Below are positions 1-11,900 of a stretch of 64,000 nt of DNA, piece after piece. The stretch spans positions 36,231-100,230 of the forward strand of contig MU831857.1 in assembly GCA_029204225.1 (NCBI GenBank), read 5' to 3'. A model generated the notes under the pieces. It had not been told where the DNA came from. It ran no database searches and was given only the letters and a program-made list of their open reading frames with translations. Made by a program: the position numbers and the translations under genes. The DNA is from Diphasiastrum complanatum. Its lineage: Eukaryota > Streptophyta > Lycopodiopsida > Lycopodiales > Lycopodiaceae. Position 1 is the first letter of the stretch. Each line of letters starts with the position of its first letter.

Positions 1-51
1 AGTACAAGAGGATTTATGAAGATTTGATGGGGTTGATCCAAAACTAAGCAC

Positions 52-401
52 AAATTAGCAAGCTTTTGAAACTAGCTAATTTTGATGTGGCGAGTTGGAT
101 AGGATAGGTATACTCAAAATTTATGGACAAAAACTTGTTGTGGGCTGCAGGGGTACTTTTCACACGTGCTAGAATGTGCAGTACCAGTTTTGGAGCCTTA
201 TGTTTCAGTTTGATGCTAAATCTCCCAAATTAGCAAGTTCATGAAAACTAGCTAATTTTGAGGTAGAGAGTTTGAATTGATAGCTAGATTCAATTTTTTT
301 GTACCAAAACTTGTTGTAGGCTGTAGGTGTACCTTCCACACGTGTGGGGACATACTGAACCTGTTTTGGTTGAGAAAATTCAAATTGATGCATAATTTGA
401 C
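52..401. repeat. Two degenerate ~175-bp tandem copies in element E1 leader
   Basis: The segment starting AAATTAGCAAG at 52 recurs at 227. Both copies contain AACTAGCTAATTTTGA, then AAAACTTGTTGT and GGCTG(C/T)AGG, then a CACACGTG core, then an A(C)C(A)GTTTTGG-like end. The copies differ at many bases, so the duplication is old. It lies well upstream of the decayed gag region, where an untranslated leader would sit. No coding potential was seen. Confidence 0.6.
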
Positions 402-1094
402 TCATACACCCAAATTTAGAGATTTTTAGTGCAAATTCCATCTTTTTCTATAGAGATTCTATTTCTATGATTTGTTCTTGGATTAGATCATTCAATTAAT
501 TTAATTTGAAGCTTGATTCAAGTGCATTAAGTGTGTTTCTCTGATTTTTTGAGTACATGTCAGAGTTGAGAGAGATATTGCCAAAAATCATAGATTAAGG
601 AGTGAATGCAAGGTGAGAGGTTGAAATCCATTGTACAATCACTCTAGATTTGTTCAAGAGTGATAGGGTCAAGTTTAGAAGCATCAATTTGCTAGAAAAC
701 ATCTTTGGATCTTTCCTCCAAGTGAAACCTTTGAGAGGTTCTAGTGCATATATAGCATCTATGCAAATCTTTTGTAGAATTTGACATAGATTGGCTTCAA
801 TTGAGAGTTCTAGAAAAGAGATTGAGATCCAAGTCACATTGTTCAACCCTACTCAATTTGTTTGAGTGATTGTGAGGTTTGAAAAGAATCATTAAGTTTT
901 CTATGGCAAATGTGTAGAGAAAAATCCAATTTTCTAAGAGTTCCTTTGTAGAGGGCAAGATCTAGAAGCTCATTTTGTGTTGTTATTGGTGGAGAATTTG
1001 TCTTCTCCTAGTGATCAAATCTTTCTAAGTGGCATTAGCTCTTTGAAGCACAATATCTTAGTGAGAAAGAAGAATCACAACTTTTCATTTTGAA

Positions 1095-1880
1095 TTTCAT
1101 TCCAACTCTTAAGAGGTATAGTCATTGGTGGAATCCAATAGGGGTGAATGAATTCAATTTATTGAGCAAAAATTGACATAGTATGTATGAAACTCAAATT
1201 AGTTCTATTCAACTTTCTTTGTGAGAGTGAGAGGGTCAATTTGTGATCCCATTGGATGTCTAGAACAAGGAGGAGTCCATATTTGAGTGTTCATGCATGG
1301 TTGGGATCTTTGTGAATCTCTATGTGTCTAAATTTTAAGCTTTGTGAAAAATTCTTGACATAGGCAAACTATTACAAATCCATTCCAAAGTGAGATTTAT
1401 TGGGGATTCCAAAAGGGGTGATTGGATCTTAATTTTATGTGTTTGCTTCACATGTACATGTCAAGTTTGAGTGATCTAGTGTAGATCCTATATTTTGTGA
1501 AAATTGATGGTATAGTTTGTTGTCAAATCAAATCAAATTCATTCTAAATCTCAAGAGTGAGATTATTTGGGTGGTTTGAGTCCAAAAGAAGTGATTAAGT
1601 TTAATTTTTATGTTTTTGAAACAAAACCCATTTTTTGTTCAAGAATCTCAAGTGTTGAGAAAACTATTCAAGTGAAAAGGAAAATCTAGGTGTCAAATCT
1701 TTTCATAACCATTTCAACTCTCAAAAGAAAGAGTCATTGATATTTGTTGAGTCCAATAGGAGTTTGGATCTGATTTCTTTTGTGATTTGATTCAAAGATT
1801 GTGTGCTTTTGCCTTAGTGATCAAAGCAAAGTTTCCAAGTGACTAGTCATTAGTGTGAAGATTGATTCTTAGGTTTGTGA
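1095..1880. repeat. Degenerate ~160-bp tandem repeat in E1 leader
   Basis: A motif resembling CATTCCAACTCTCAAGAG...GTGATTGG...GTCCAATAGGAGTGATTGGATTTAATTT recurs with starts near 1099, 1381, 1540 and 1710, with a weaker copy near 1225. Spacing is roughly 155-170 bp. All frames carry stops. It looks like a decayed leader or spacer repeat inside the LTR element that ends at 4568. Confidence 0.45.
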
Positions 1881-2029
1881 GCTAGATCTTTTGTAGATCC
1901 TTCTAGATTATTGAATATGTTCAAATCTAGTCTCTTGAGAGTCACAAATTACATTTGTAGAATCATATCACAAGTTTTTTTTCACATGGCATCAATAGCT
2001 GGCATCCTATTGAAGGAAAGTAAAGATCC

Positions 2030-2230
2030 TAAGTGCAACCTTTGTGGGAGGATATTTTTCCTCAAGATGCCACAAAAAGAAGACCAATCCATCCAAGAAC
2101 AACCAAAGCAAGGGGGCCCAGGTGAAGGATAGAGCTTCAAGTTTGCAATGAAAATACAAGAAGGACAAATCCAAGGAAAGATGTTTCCTTTGTGGAAAGG
2201 TGAAGGAGGCTTGGAGTCTCATAAGGACTT
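2030..2230 (+). pseudogene. Decayed gag zinc-knuckle region of element E1
   Basis: Two zinc-knuckle-like starts are visible: CNLCGRI near 2034-2056 and CFLCGKV near 2180-2200. A lysine-rich linker lies between them, readable only with a frame change and a TGA near 2147. The usual pattern is C-x2-C-x4-H-x4-C, and here the His and last Cys are not preserved. This fits the nucleocapsid end of a retrotransposon gag that has lost function. The second knuckle is in frame with the open region that follows. Family (copia or gypsy) cannot be decided from this alone. Confidence 0.45.
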
Positions 2231-3135
2231 GCAAGATTTGCCTTCAAGAGTCCATCTCAACACATGTCAAATCTTTTGAAATTTTTCATTCGGAAGTGCA
2301 TTGTTTGGTTCAATATGCAAAGATACATGTCACTTTCATGAAAGTAACTTGGATTTATTTCATGTCCTTGGAAAGTATTTTGCTTGGAACTTTGGATAAG
2401 TTCAAACTTATTGTTATGATCCAAGAGAAATCAATCAAGAATAAGGAGGAGCAATCACAAAATGAAAATAGTTTCATTTATGCTCTCATGTCAACTTATG
2501 AAGATCTATTTTACTTTGAAGGGATTTTTGTATCTCAAAGGTGGATTAAGGCAATACTAATTGAGTGTGATGCCTTAAAGTATAGCAAAGCATGTTTTCC
2601 TTGTAAACTTACATTGGATATGAAGTCGAAATGTCTTCATAATGTAGATTTTTTTGGTTTCAATAAGATCATGAATGATGTGATCATTCATAAAGATGAA
2701 AATTGTAAGTTTTCAATCTTAAAGGCAAGTTGTAAACTTCTTATGAGAATAAGTGAAGCATCCAAAGTGGACACTTATATCCATAAGCAAGTAGTTAGCC
2801 TTAGTGAGATGGAAATACCATTTGATTTCAATATTAAAAAAATCATGCCAAGTTGTAGTGATTTTTGGACTTATGTTTCTAGCATAAGTAATCTTGATAA
2901 TCATAGGAAGTGCATATTGAATGGTCATGATTGTTGTGATCATTATGAGACATGGAGGTCTCGGATTTCTATCAAGAAGGAGCACCATGAAGAGGATCTT
3001 AAAGAATCATCTCAAGGTTCAAGTGTGCCAAGGATTGAGGGGGAGAGTCCTTCTCAAGGTTCAAATGTGCCAAGGATTGAGGAGGAGAGACCTTCTCAAG
3101 TTGTGATTAAAAGGAAACTCAAGAAATATGGTTGA
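2150..3135 (+). CDS. Unrecognised open region inside LTR element E1
   Basis: The region is open from just after a TGA near 2147 to a TGA at 3133. No start codon is convincing. I recognise no protease, RT, RNase H or integrase motif. The N-terminus carries the decayed CFLCGKV knuckle. The C-terminal third is acidic/Ser-rich, with a 42-bp tandem repeat at 3010-3051 and 3052-3093 that encodes two copies of a 14-residue SQGS(S/N)VPRIE unit. A stretch around DTYIHKQVVSL (near 2775) is echoed by DTYLHNEVFTL in the next reading frame, so the protein region arose partly by internal duplication. It sits upstream of a polypurine tract and LTR, where pol would normally be. It may be a relic ORF of a non-autonomous element. 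Confidence 0.4.
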
Positions 3136-3526
3136 GTCCATGTGGCTCACATTTCAAGGGAAAGAGGAGCATATCTCATGTGGTATACATCTCATACTTA
3201 CTTCTCTTATGTCATTTGCTGAACCAATTTCTAAAGACACTTATCTCCATAATGAAGTATTTACCCTCATTGGATCTGAGATTAGCATGGTAAACAAGCA
3301 TGAAGATATGATGCAAACACTTTGTTATTATAGCATGCATAGTCTTGCCAATTTGGATGAGTCTAATTCTTTAGATCGTGGTAACATGATGTTGGATCTT
3401 TGTGATCCTAATAAGTCAAGAAGAAATCTTTATTTCTTCATGAAGGAGCATGCACATGAAGAAGGAACAAGCCTCAAGGTCAAGCATCTACATGAAATTG
3501 GAAGAAATCAATTTTGGAGGTGCTAG
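3128..3526 (+). CDS. Continuation of the unrecognised E1 open region (shifted frame)
   Basis: This 132-codon open frame overlaps the end of the previous one by 8 bp in another frame, as expected if one longer ORF was broken by an indel. DTYLHNEVFTLIGSEIS near 3236, SLANLD near 3343 and the FFMKEHAHEEG segment near 3436 match, in order, DTYIHKQVVSLSEMEI, SISNLD and a KKEHHEEDL segment about 460 bp upstream. No known domain was recognised. It stops about 200 bp before the polypurine tract. Confidence 0.35.
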   Translation: MVESMWLTFQGKEEHISCGIHLILTSLMSFAEPISKDTYLHNEVFTLIGSEISMVNKHEDMMQTLCYYSMHSLANLDESNSLDRGNMMLDLCDPNKSRRNLYFFMKEHAHEEGTSLKVKHLHEIGRNQFWRC

Positions 3527-3722
3527 GATGGTGCAAAGCTCTCAAGTTCATCAAAGATGTCACCATCAAAGAAGCACTATCATGGATATGGTGATTTCGG
3601 ATCAACATCAAGCTCATTGGCTGATCTTCACACCTTTTGGACCAGCAAAGACCAATTCAGCCCATGGAGTCAAGTTCAAGATCATCATGCTTTCATCAAG
3701 CAGCTAGATTTACCAAGCTAGA

Positions 3723-3733
3723 TTTTTGAGGAG
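3723..3733 (+). promoter_or_regulatory. Polypurine tract of element E1
   Basis: TTTTTGAGGAG lies immediately before the LTR start TGTGAAAA at 3734. The copia elements later in the window end their internal regions the same way (TTTTTTAGGAGGAG before TGTGAAG at 63081). It marks the downstream LTR as a 3' LTR on the plus strand. Confidence 0.6.
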
Positions 3734-3834
3734 TGTGAAAAATGCAAAAAATTATGCTTGGTCAAGGCCAAATCTATGTATATAGGATGATTACACATGT
3801 GTGGAGCCTGTTCCCACATGTGAAATAAATGTAC
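3734..3834 (+). other. U3 start of E1 LTR, no gene
   Basis: The first 100 bp of the LTR hold a CACATGTG motif twice (3794-3801 and 3815-3822), variants of the CACACGTGTG palindrome found in other LTRs here. No coding sequence was seen. Confidence 0.35.
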
Positions 3835-4568
3835 TTTTCATGTAGTACAATCATATAGTCTGTACATATAGTTTAAGTCAAGTTCTATTGGCTAAAAAAG
3901 CCAAAATCATGTGTTTTAGCCATATGCCACATGGCATCAATCTAGAGATTGCATGAAGCCACATCATGAGATTAGGTGTCAAAACCCATGTGTAGAAATT
4001 TGCTCACACGTGTGGAATAAGCTGAGGAAGTCGAATTTGCTCTTTTAGAAGAATTTTTTCTAGTTCTCTACATAGAAGAAAAATGGATCAAAAGTGCTCA
4101 AAATAGAAGGTTTTGTCCAAGTGTCCATTTTGCATGATGAATCATCACATGACAAGGCACCCTCACACATGTGAGAGCAAAGGGATGATCAGTACCACGA
4201 GCTCCCACTTTTTGTATATATAGAGCCACATTTGGCCATAATAAAGAAGAAACACCAATCTTGGTTTTGGAGGCAATTCTTGTCAATTTCATCATTTGTC
4301 TTGCTTTTTCTTGATAGTTTTGGGCTCCTATCATATTGTACTTTGATTTCAGGCTGGAGTTCCGTACTCTGACAGGTTTTCACACGTGTGAAACCATCAA
4401 GTACAATTCCCTTTCATTTATGATTGTTCTTGTTAGATTTTCTCATCTAAATTGATCTAGATTGATCTAAATCTTGTGTAGATTGATAGATCAATTGTAT
4501 CTAACATCCAATCATTCTTGTGGATCATTTTAGGATCCATTCTTGGTCCAATTTTGCAGATTTCCACA
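3734..4568 (+). repeat. 3' LTR of element E1
   Basis: The LTR runs from TGTGAAAA to TTTCCACA, which form inverted termini, and is 835 bp long. It carries CACACGTGTG at 4005-4014 and 4381-4390 and a TATATATAG stretch near 4215. Its 3' half is repeated at 48900-49292 in the same orientation, with the same TTTCCACA end. A diverged copy in reverse orientation starts at 36202. The 5' LTR must lie left of the window, so the target duplication cannot be checked. Confidence 0.75.
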
Positions 4569-4732
4569 AATCCTCACAAAAGTAACCTTCGCAGACTATC
4601 CCATTGTCTTCAGAATGTCATTTTCCATCAGTGAAGAAGTGTGTGAGAGTTAGTTTGAGATATTGAATGGTCAATGAGCAAAAAAAGTGGTTTTGAATCC
4701 TCAAACATTAATAACTTTCAGATCCCTGAGAA

Positions 4733-5757
4733 AGAACCCTCCCCACTTTGAACAGAGCTAGATCCATGCTACATCAAGCACACCTACCTGCAAAGTTTTG
4801 GGCAGAAACTATTGCCACAGTCTGTTACTTGCAGAACAGATCCAACACCAAAGCTGTCAACAAAAATCCTTATAAAGTTTGGCATGGACACAAGCCTAGT
4901 GTCAGCCATTTAAAAATCTTTGGTTGTATATGTTTTGTTCACATTCCTAGATAGCTTAGAAAGAAACTGGATCATAGGACAAATAAATGTATTTTCATTG
5001 GCTATCCTAATGACCATAAAGCTTATAAAGTTTATGATCCATTTACCAATGTAGTATTTGTCTCTAGGGATGTAATATTTCAAGAACATGCATATTATGA
5101 TTTCAAACAGCCATCGATAAATGATGCTATGTCATTTCATCCTATTTTACGTAGCATGGATTCTTCCAACGTTAATGTTCCTTCTACAAAACCCGCAGCT
5201 ACAGCTACAGAAGCCGAGCAGCCGACAGTACCTGTCATCAGACCAGACCAAGCCAGCTCGAGTAGATCTGGAGAAATTCAAGAAGAAGCATCATCGCATC
5301 CTGATCAACAAAACATCCGCAAAACCTCACGGACTCGGATAGTTCTTAAGAGATATACACCTCAATCATTCTTGACTTCATAAGAAGAACCACAGAGCCT
5401 AGCCGAAGCAATTAACTCCAAGGATGTTGTGAAGTGGCAAGAAGTTATGGAAAGCGAGTACAACTCACTTTTGACGAACCAGACCTGGACACTGGTCGAC
5501 TTCCCCACTCACAAGAGAGTTATAGACAACAAGTGGATCTTCAAGAAGAAGATCAACTCTGATGGTTCCATTGCTAAATTGAAAGCACGACTGGTGGCCA
5601 AAGAATTCACTCATGTCCAAGGAGTGGATTATCAAGAAATTTTCAGTCCTGTCATCAAAATGCAGTCAATCAGGACTCTGATTGAGTTAGCAGCCGCATA
5701 AGACCTCAAAATACACCAAATGGATGTCAAGACAACATTTCTCAATGGCAACTTAAG
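4733..5757 (+). pseudogene. Ty1/copia pol fragment (integrase end to RT start)
   Basis: The reading starts inside the integrase region (NRARSMLHQAHLPAKFWAE, then LKIFGCICFVHIP) and passes through the usual post-integrase segment (CIFIGYPNDHKAYKVYDP). It continues into the RT N-terminal segment (NQTWTLVDFPTHKRVIDNKWIFKKK, LKARLVAKEF, IFSPVIKM) and a TTFLNGNL remnant near 5740. The sequence has stops at 4954, 5383 and 5701 and at least one frame change. It ends abruptly near 5757, before the RT catalytic YVDD box. It belongs to a different copia family from C1-C3, whose RT begins NNTWELVDPPSNKHVIGCKW. Both ends are truncated. Confidence 0.85.
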
Positions 5758-5769
5758 TTTGCTAAGTTT

Positions 5770-6321
5770 TGTAATTAGTCAAAAGTCAAAGTGGTGGTAG
5801 GTGGGGTGTGCTTCTTTGTGCATCGTGGATTAGATTGTGTTTCCTTTGAAGGGTTAGGATTTCTATCCTACCTTTTTGCAAGTAGCCAATAGGAAGGGGC
5901 AATGGCCTCCCCAAAGATAAACTGGCACCTCTTGTATACCATTTTACATGCTAATAGAGAGGAGGAAACTCTACTACTTTTGAGAGCCAAGCATCCTATT
6001 GTGTTCATCCTTATGTTTTTTACTTGTTCTCCATTTTGCATTGTTGTTGGTTTAGTATTCTTAAGAGCTTTTCCATTAGTATGAATTAATGAGCACATGA
6101 GATACCTCTCTCTAAAACTCTCTCTCATCTTCCTTCACCTATTCTCATGATGAATATATGTGGTTAGTGTTAGTGGAAGTTAGAGTTAAAGGGGGGTAGA
6201 GTTAGTGTAGAGTTAGAAAAGCATCTAGACTAGCAACTAAACTAAGTTAGGTTCCTATCCTTGTGTTCTAACCCTTTTGACAGGTCGAGGACTGCTCACC
6301 ATCGACTTCCTACACCCTACA
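5770..6321 (+). repeat. Probable Ty3/gypsy LTR (3' end certain, 5' end guessed)
   Basis: The 3' edge is set by the primer-binding site that follows: ...CCCTACA at 6321, then one base, then TGGCGCC. The 5' edge is only a guess at TGTAATTAGTC (5770), just after the copia fragment breaks off. No second LTR is visible, so this is a truncated element or a 5' remnant. A (CT)-rich stretch lies at 6105-6130. Confidence 0.4.
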
Positions 6322-6322
6322 A

Positions 6323-6340
6323 TGGCGCCGATGCCGGGGA
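6323..6340 (+). promoter_or_regulatory. tRNA-Asp-type primer-binding site
   Basis: TGGCGCCGATGCCGGGGA differs at one base from TGGCGCCGTTGCCGGGGA, the complement of the plant tRNA-Asp 3' end used by many plant Tat/Athila-type gypsy elements. It lies one base after a CA-ending LTR. This identifies the element as gypsy even though no pol was found downstream. Confidence 0.7.
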
Positions 6341-7557
6341 TAGGCCATCACTAACTAGTTTTAGTTGTCTTTTTAGTTGTTTTGTTTATTTTATTGTGTT
6401 TAGGTGGGTTTGGGGGTAGTTTAGGCTTGTTTTGCTCCAACAACACAAACATAGTAGGCACAACAATCAAAATAGTCATAAGCAAGAAAAGCAAATAGCT
6501 AACAAAAAAATTGAAGGTTTCCATTTCTACTTTCAAGCTAATTGGAAATCCGCTCTATTTTCAATGTGATCTTTTCTTTTTTGTCAAAGACAGTTTAGAA
6601 ACCGCTAATGATCAGGGTTTTTCATTTGCGACTGAGAAACTGATATGCATAAACAAAGCTTTTTTGGGAGCTAGCTCGATGATTCAAATGACACAAAGGA
6701 AGAATCCCTTGAAATAGTTGTGATTGCTTTGTTTTGTTTTGTTTTGTTGGAAAGGACTATTTATTACTTTGAAAATTGCCCTACTAAATTTGAAACCAGA
6801 ATAGGAAATTATTCTTTTCATAGAATAAAATTATCATTTGAAAGAACATTGAGCAAGCTTTGTAGAATATTTGAGATCTTTTCACAATGTAGTGTTTGTT
6901 AAGAAAAGTCAGTTGTTAGAGAGCCATCTTTTTGATCAAATGTAAGATGGCAAAAGAAGAGATGGCGATTTTCCTCTGCCTTTATCTCGAATGAGAATGC
7001 AAATTGCCATGAAACATATCAAATAGTATACAAAGCTCGCTCAATATTCTTTCAAACAATGGTTCCTTATTTAATATTTTTGGAATCTGAATCATGAAAA
7101 CAGATTTTGTCACATTAGCGTTTGGAATTCAAATTTTCAAATTCATGGTTACAATTTACAATATATAATTGATTAATTATGAGCATCAAAATAATTATCA
7201 GCATGTTCTCATGACAATAGCCAATGTACAAAGGTTGTGTGCGCCTGCCTCCGTGAAGGTGCCTGAGTGCACGGTTGTTCTCCTCATTGTCCCATAAGTA
7301 AATGCTTGCCTTGAACTCTTCCATATATAAGTTGGGGATTCTCTATATCCTCTATCCCGTGATACCAGCCCTTTTGGGTGTTAAACAAATGGCGGGTGGT
7401 TGGGTGTCTGGCGTGAGATCCCATGAGATCCCAATACGCGGGTTGTGTGTGTGAGTGGCCCCTTGGCCCACATTCTTAACAGGAAGGAAGGAGCGAGAAT
7501 TGTGTGACGTATCTTTGAGCTCGCTGCTTTATGTCCTCCAACGTTATTCTCCCAAAA

Positions 7558-7560
<3 letters not shown>
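6341..7560. other. No recognised gene; probable decayed gypsy leader then spacer
   Basis: The first few hundred bases after the primer site would be the internal leader of the gypsy element. No gag or pol motif was found. Short open frames at 6511-6717 and 6720-6902 match nothing I know. The rest is AT-rich spacer. Confidence 0.4.

Positions 7561-7592
<32 letters not shown>
7561..7592. repeat. (GA)16 microsatellite
   Basis: An uninterrupted GA dinucleotide run of 32 bp. Confidence 0.95.
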
Positions 7593-7596
<4 letters not shown>

Positions 7597-7726
7597 CCTG
7601 TGTGAATTACCTTGCTTAATAATGAGTGCCTTAGCCTGCTAGATCGATTGAGCATCGATTGAGCAGCATCGCCATCGCTACCAAGATTCAAAATGCAGGC
7701 ACACTCTCTACAACAATTAAACAAAA

Positions 7727-7739
7727 ACACACACACACA

Positions 7740-7806
<67 letters not shown>
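7727..7806. repeat. Compound (AC)8(TC)32 microsatellite
   Basis: Eight AC units pass directly into about 32 TC units. Open frames reading Ser-Leu or Arg-Glu repeats across it are artefacts of the repeat. Confidence 0.95.
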
Positions 7807-7809
<3 letters not shown>

Positions 7810-8179
7810 GAATCGATCACCTCAGTGGGCACTTTGTCCATCTTCCCACTCATTCGGCACTTTGTCCATCCTCCCACTCACCTCACAGGTCTCGAAGTAG
7901 AGCAGGGCGTGCATTTCCTTCATCACCTTGTACAAACGCTCCAGTCACCAGAGGGCCGATTCCATCACCTAGAATAAATGTGACTGCGTGAGGAGCCATC
8001 GCCATGCCGAGGCATATATGTCATGCTGTGCATCTGACTTAAGTCTTTCTCCACTGCCTCCCACTGCCTCAACTGCCCGGGCACCACCTCCCACACCCCC
8101 GTCTCTTACTAGCACGATACCATGATACCGATGACGGGCGAGCAAATCTTGGGCAGCCACGTGTTTTCAAGTATTCTCT

Positions 8180-8640
8180 GTGGCTGCCCGGGATTTTTCA
8201 TGGGGCTGAACGTACGTGAGCGAGGGCACGCGCCAGTGTGAGGCTGCAGCTGGTGGCGCCGCCCGGGACCACACGGTGCCGACGCTGGACCGTCGGCGTC
8301 GCGGGTGGCGCCCGACGCCAGCGCCAGAAACCCAGTGGTCCCGGGACATTGGCGCCGGTGGTCCCGGGCGCCGGTGCTCCCGGGTGAGCTCCCGAGCACC
8401 GGCGTGGGTGATCGGGACCCTGGCGCCGGCGCCACTGGGTCCCGGCATGCGCGACCCGTTGCAGGTGGAGCCGGCGCCCGGAACCCAGTGGTCGGCCGGT
8501 GCCACGTTAGCGCCCCGGAGCACCGGCGCCAATGACCTGCGCCCGCTGGCACCGAGACTCGGGGCACCGGCACCCTCTACCCTTATATTGCAAGGGCGGG
8601 CCTGTCCATGCGTCCAAAGCGCACAGGCCCGCTCGTTACC
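8180..8640. repeat. GC-rich island built from imperfect repeats
   Basis: An abrupt GC-rich block sits in otherwise AT-rich DNA. It is made of shuffled, often palindromic motifs: GGCGCCGG, GGTCCCGGG, GTGCTCCCGGG, CCCAGTGGTC (near 8330 and 8483) and its near-complement GCCACTGGGTCC (near 8430). Long open frames on both strands follow from the base composition and match no protein I recognise. It resembles GC-rich LTR or satellite sequence, but no LTR ends or duplicated flanks were found. Confidence 0.55.
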
Positions 8641-8969
8641 CTGGACTTGTGCAAATAAGCGCCAACTCTCCCACACCGCCTCATGCACAATTTCAAGGAG
8701 CAAGAGGAACAAGAGGAAGTGTTTTCAAATATCAAGTCGAATGACCGAGACAAACATATTTCCAAGTCAAACTACAGATTGTTTCCCTTTCACTAATCTA
8801 ATCTTAATCCTCGATGTAATCCACATGTATGGTTCACAATATGCCATGTGGATAGTGTCTTTGAGCAAACAGTTTCAACTTCTACATAGGACAAAATTGT
8901 CAAAAGCATTGGAAATTGCATATCTTGTTGTAGTGCGCATGATACATGACGTTCTGATCGATCATTGAT

Positions 8970-11900
8970 CTTGTTGTCATCATTGCCATTAGCTAATGAA
9001 GAGCATCTTATCAATAATGTTGTCATAGGAGATATCCAGGGAGAATTAGATCAGATAGACTCGTTAAGTTTTCAAATTTGTCGCATGATCATATTGTAAG
9101 AAATGATATCAATTATATAGATGTGCAATAGTAGATGGTGATCAAATTATAAAAAATAATGTAGAGCAACTTACTATACTACTAATTATATAAATCGCTT
9201 TACTTATATAGTTTATTGATTGGCATGACACAAGAATATGCTATAACTGGTGATGAGTACACATTTGATCATGATATTGTTATGTAGTATATTACTACAT
9301 TTGGCTTTCACTTGTGCAAATGGCCTATATTGTTGAGATAGAATCAAATTCCATGTGTTGATAAAAATCTATTTTGTAGTATACCAAGACTTATATCAAG
9401 GGGTGCATTTTTTTAAGCAATGATGGTATATACTGGAATTTTCATTGGCAAAAGATGCTAATTACAAGGATTATACCAAAAATATTTTTGAGGGTATCGT
9501 GGTCATGAATCAATGCACAATTGCCTAGCATTGCTAACCACCCTCACATTCTTTTTTTTGGCTATCTTTTCTGAAAATGCTCCAAAGTAGCATTGGAAAA
9601 CCTCTACTTTTAGTGTCCTAGCCACTCCAGTGGCATGTACATCAACCAATCCCGACCATTGATATTCATCAATAAAGTAGATCTACTCTAAGTCAAATAT
9701 GCAAATGTGACCTACGATAGATAGCAAGTTTTGCCTTGGAACCAGGCCAAAAGGTGAAGGAAGTATTCCATTTTGAATAAAATAACCTTTTGGGCATGTA
9801 ACTTGGCCCCAAGTTCAAGTTTAGACTCATTAACATAAGTGAAAAATGACCAAATCTATGTTGTGCAACTTACAGAATTTTTACAATTTCCCTTCAAACT
9901 GTCCTAGTAGAAGTTTTTAGAATAAAAAATCTCTTTTGGCTTGGAATTGAGACAAAAATTAGTTTCTTCTCTATCGAACGTAGTTGTTGGGATTCTGGTG
10001 CTTCTAAAGTTTAGTTTGCGTAGAAGCTCTACACAAGGCTTTTCTTTTTAAAAAATTAACTAAGTGTTGGGTGGACGTGAATAATGACTACAGTTGCTTT
10101 TTGTGGTGTAAGAAACAAAGTTGCTTATCATTTTGAAATAGCGTGTGAAATTGATGAGGTAGGAAGGACAACCAAGAGGGAAATAGTGAAAGCAACAAAG
10201 TGAAATATTGTAGAAATAGGCAAGTAGGACGAAGTATCGATCAAAGTAGTGATGCTTGTTCATAAATCATGATCAACCAAACATACAAGCAGTTAATTCT
10301 TAGGATGTTATTTACAAAGATAAGTTGTTGAAAGATAAAACGTTTTTGTTAATCTCAAACATGACATGTACAAAAACTTAAACAAGAATATATATAAAAG
10401 GAAACTTGAAAACTAATGTGATTGTAGACCACTCACTCTTAGTTGAGGTGGATAGGTAATGGCATTTATACTCAATTTTGAAGAAGTTTAATACAAAAAC
10501 ATGAATATATCTAGGAAAGATAAGAGACACTTTAGGAATTTTCTATTATGAGTTGATAAACTTTTTGAAGGTCTATTGCATACAATCATTAGTTGTTCAT
10601 ATTTGTAGAACTTTATTATAAAGACTGCGTAATGTTGAGGATTTTTTCAAAATGAAAAAGGTAAAAACTATCATTGAGCAGATAAGTGCTTGTTGATCGC
10701 TGCTTCGTTCCTCATCTCAGGGTTTAAAGAATTTCCTAAGAAACCTTCCAACTTATAAACAAAGCTTACTAGACTGGGAAACATTTTGAAATCACAGTCC
10801 AAAAATAGAGTAAATTTTTTCACTAGAATTTGCCATAGTAATATGTGCTCATAGTCTTTCATAAAACCTAATGCTTCTTGGTTTCCAAGGGGAGGCTCAA
10901 AACCTAGGACCAAAGAAACGTTGGATGTCAAGCTAACCAACTGAGCCAACAGTGTTAGGTCATAAAACCTAATGGTAGATGAATTTTGAATGCTTGTACG
11001 TGATACCAAAACAACAAATTGAAATGTAAATGTGAGATTGCTTGGAAAGACACCTTTGAATATTAAACTTGGCATGCTTGGAAAGCAGAATATGTGTATT
11101 GACTAAAGAGTATGTATACATATAGTCCCTTTTCAAGATAAAAACTCTATTCAAGATTTAACAAACTCCAAGTCAAGATAGAGATTACCCATTGAAATTT
11201 TTGTTAGTTGTAGACTCTTTTCCTCACCTCGGAGTTTGGTGTTTAAATTTCACTCAAGCACAATCAGACATGAAAGGTTATTAAAAGGATAGAAACCACC
11301 AATGTATAAAGCGCATCAAAAAACAGTAAACTTGCTTGTCTGACAATCCAAACACATTTGGCAACCATGGTAAAAATCCTCACATGCGATAATTTCCTTC
11401 AGAAGAAAACAAAATATGACAAGTCTCAAGCATTAGCATACTTGAGCATCACGAATGACTAAAAGTGGAGCTCTTTCTCCTATCTCTTACACACTCACAA
11501 GAATCCTACATCATGAAGTAGGATCTTGTCACTTTGTCTATATCTTTTCCAGGTAGTTGAGCTTGTTCAGTGGCAACTCTTAAAGCAAGAGAACACATTA
11601 AGATCTAACCTTCGCAAGAAGAAATGTTCAAAGTTTGGTTAATCAAAACTGTGATGGATTTACTTACGGACACTGATCTGATGATCTTTCGTTATGAATG
11701 GAGTAGCCACAAACATTTGTATAACTTGTACAAAACCAAGGTTGATTACCCATGCATTTCTGGTCTGTTTGCAGTTTGTTTGCTTCATGCATGTTTGTGA
11801 AGACTAGTTAGCAAGCAGCAGGCTTGCCCTTAAATGATCATCTTTCCTCCCAGTAAAGCACACCAGCCATATCGGTTGCAAGATCTGTGAAGTATTAGTC

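Noticed and set aside
8109..8968. Overlapping 150-250-codon frames on both strands in the GC-rich island
   Set aside because: GC-rich DNA has few stops. The translations are low-complexity Arg/Pro/Gly with no domain, and both strands are equally open.
10671..11075. 134-codon minus-strand frame
   Set aside because: No recognisable domain, no splice partners and no repeat support, so it was left as spacer.
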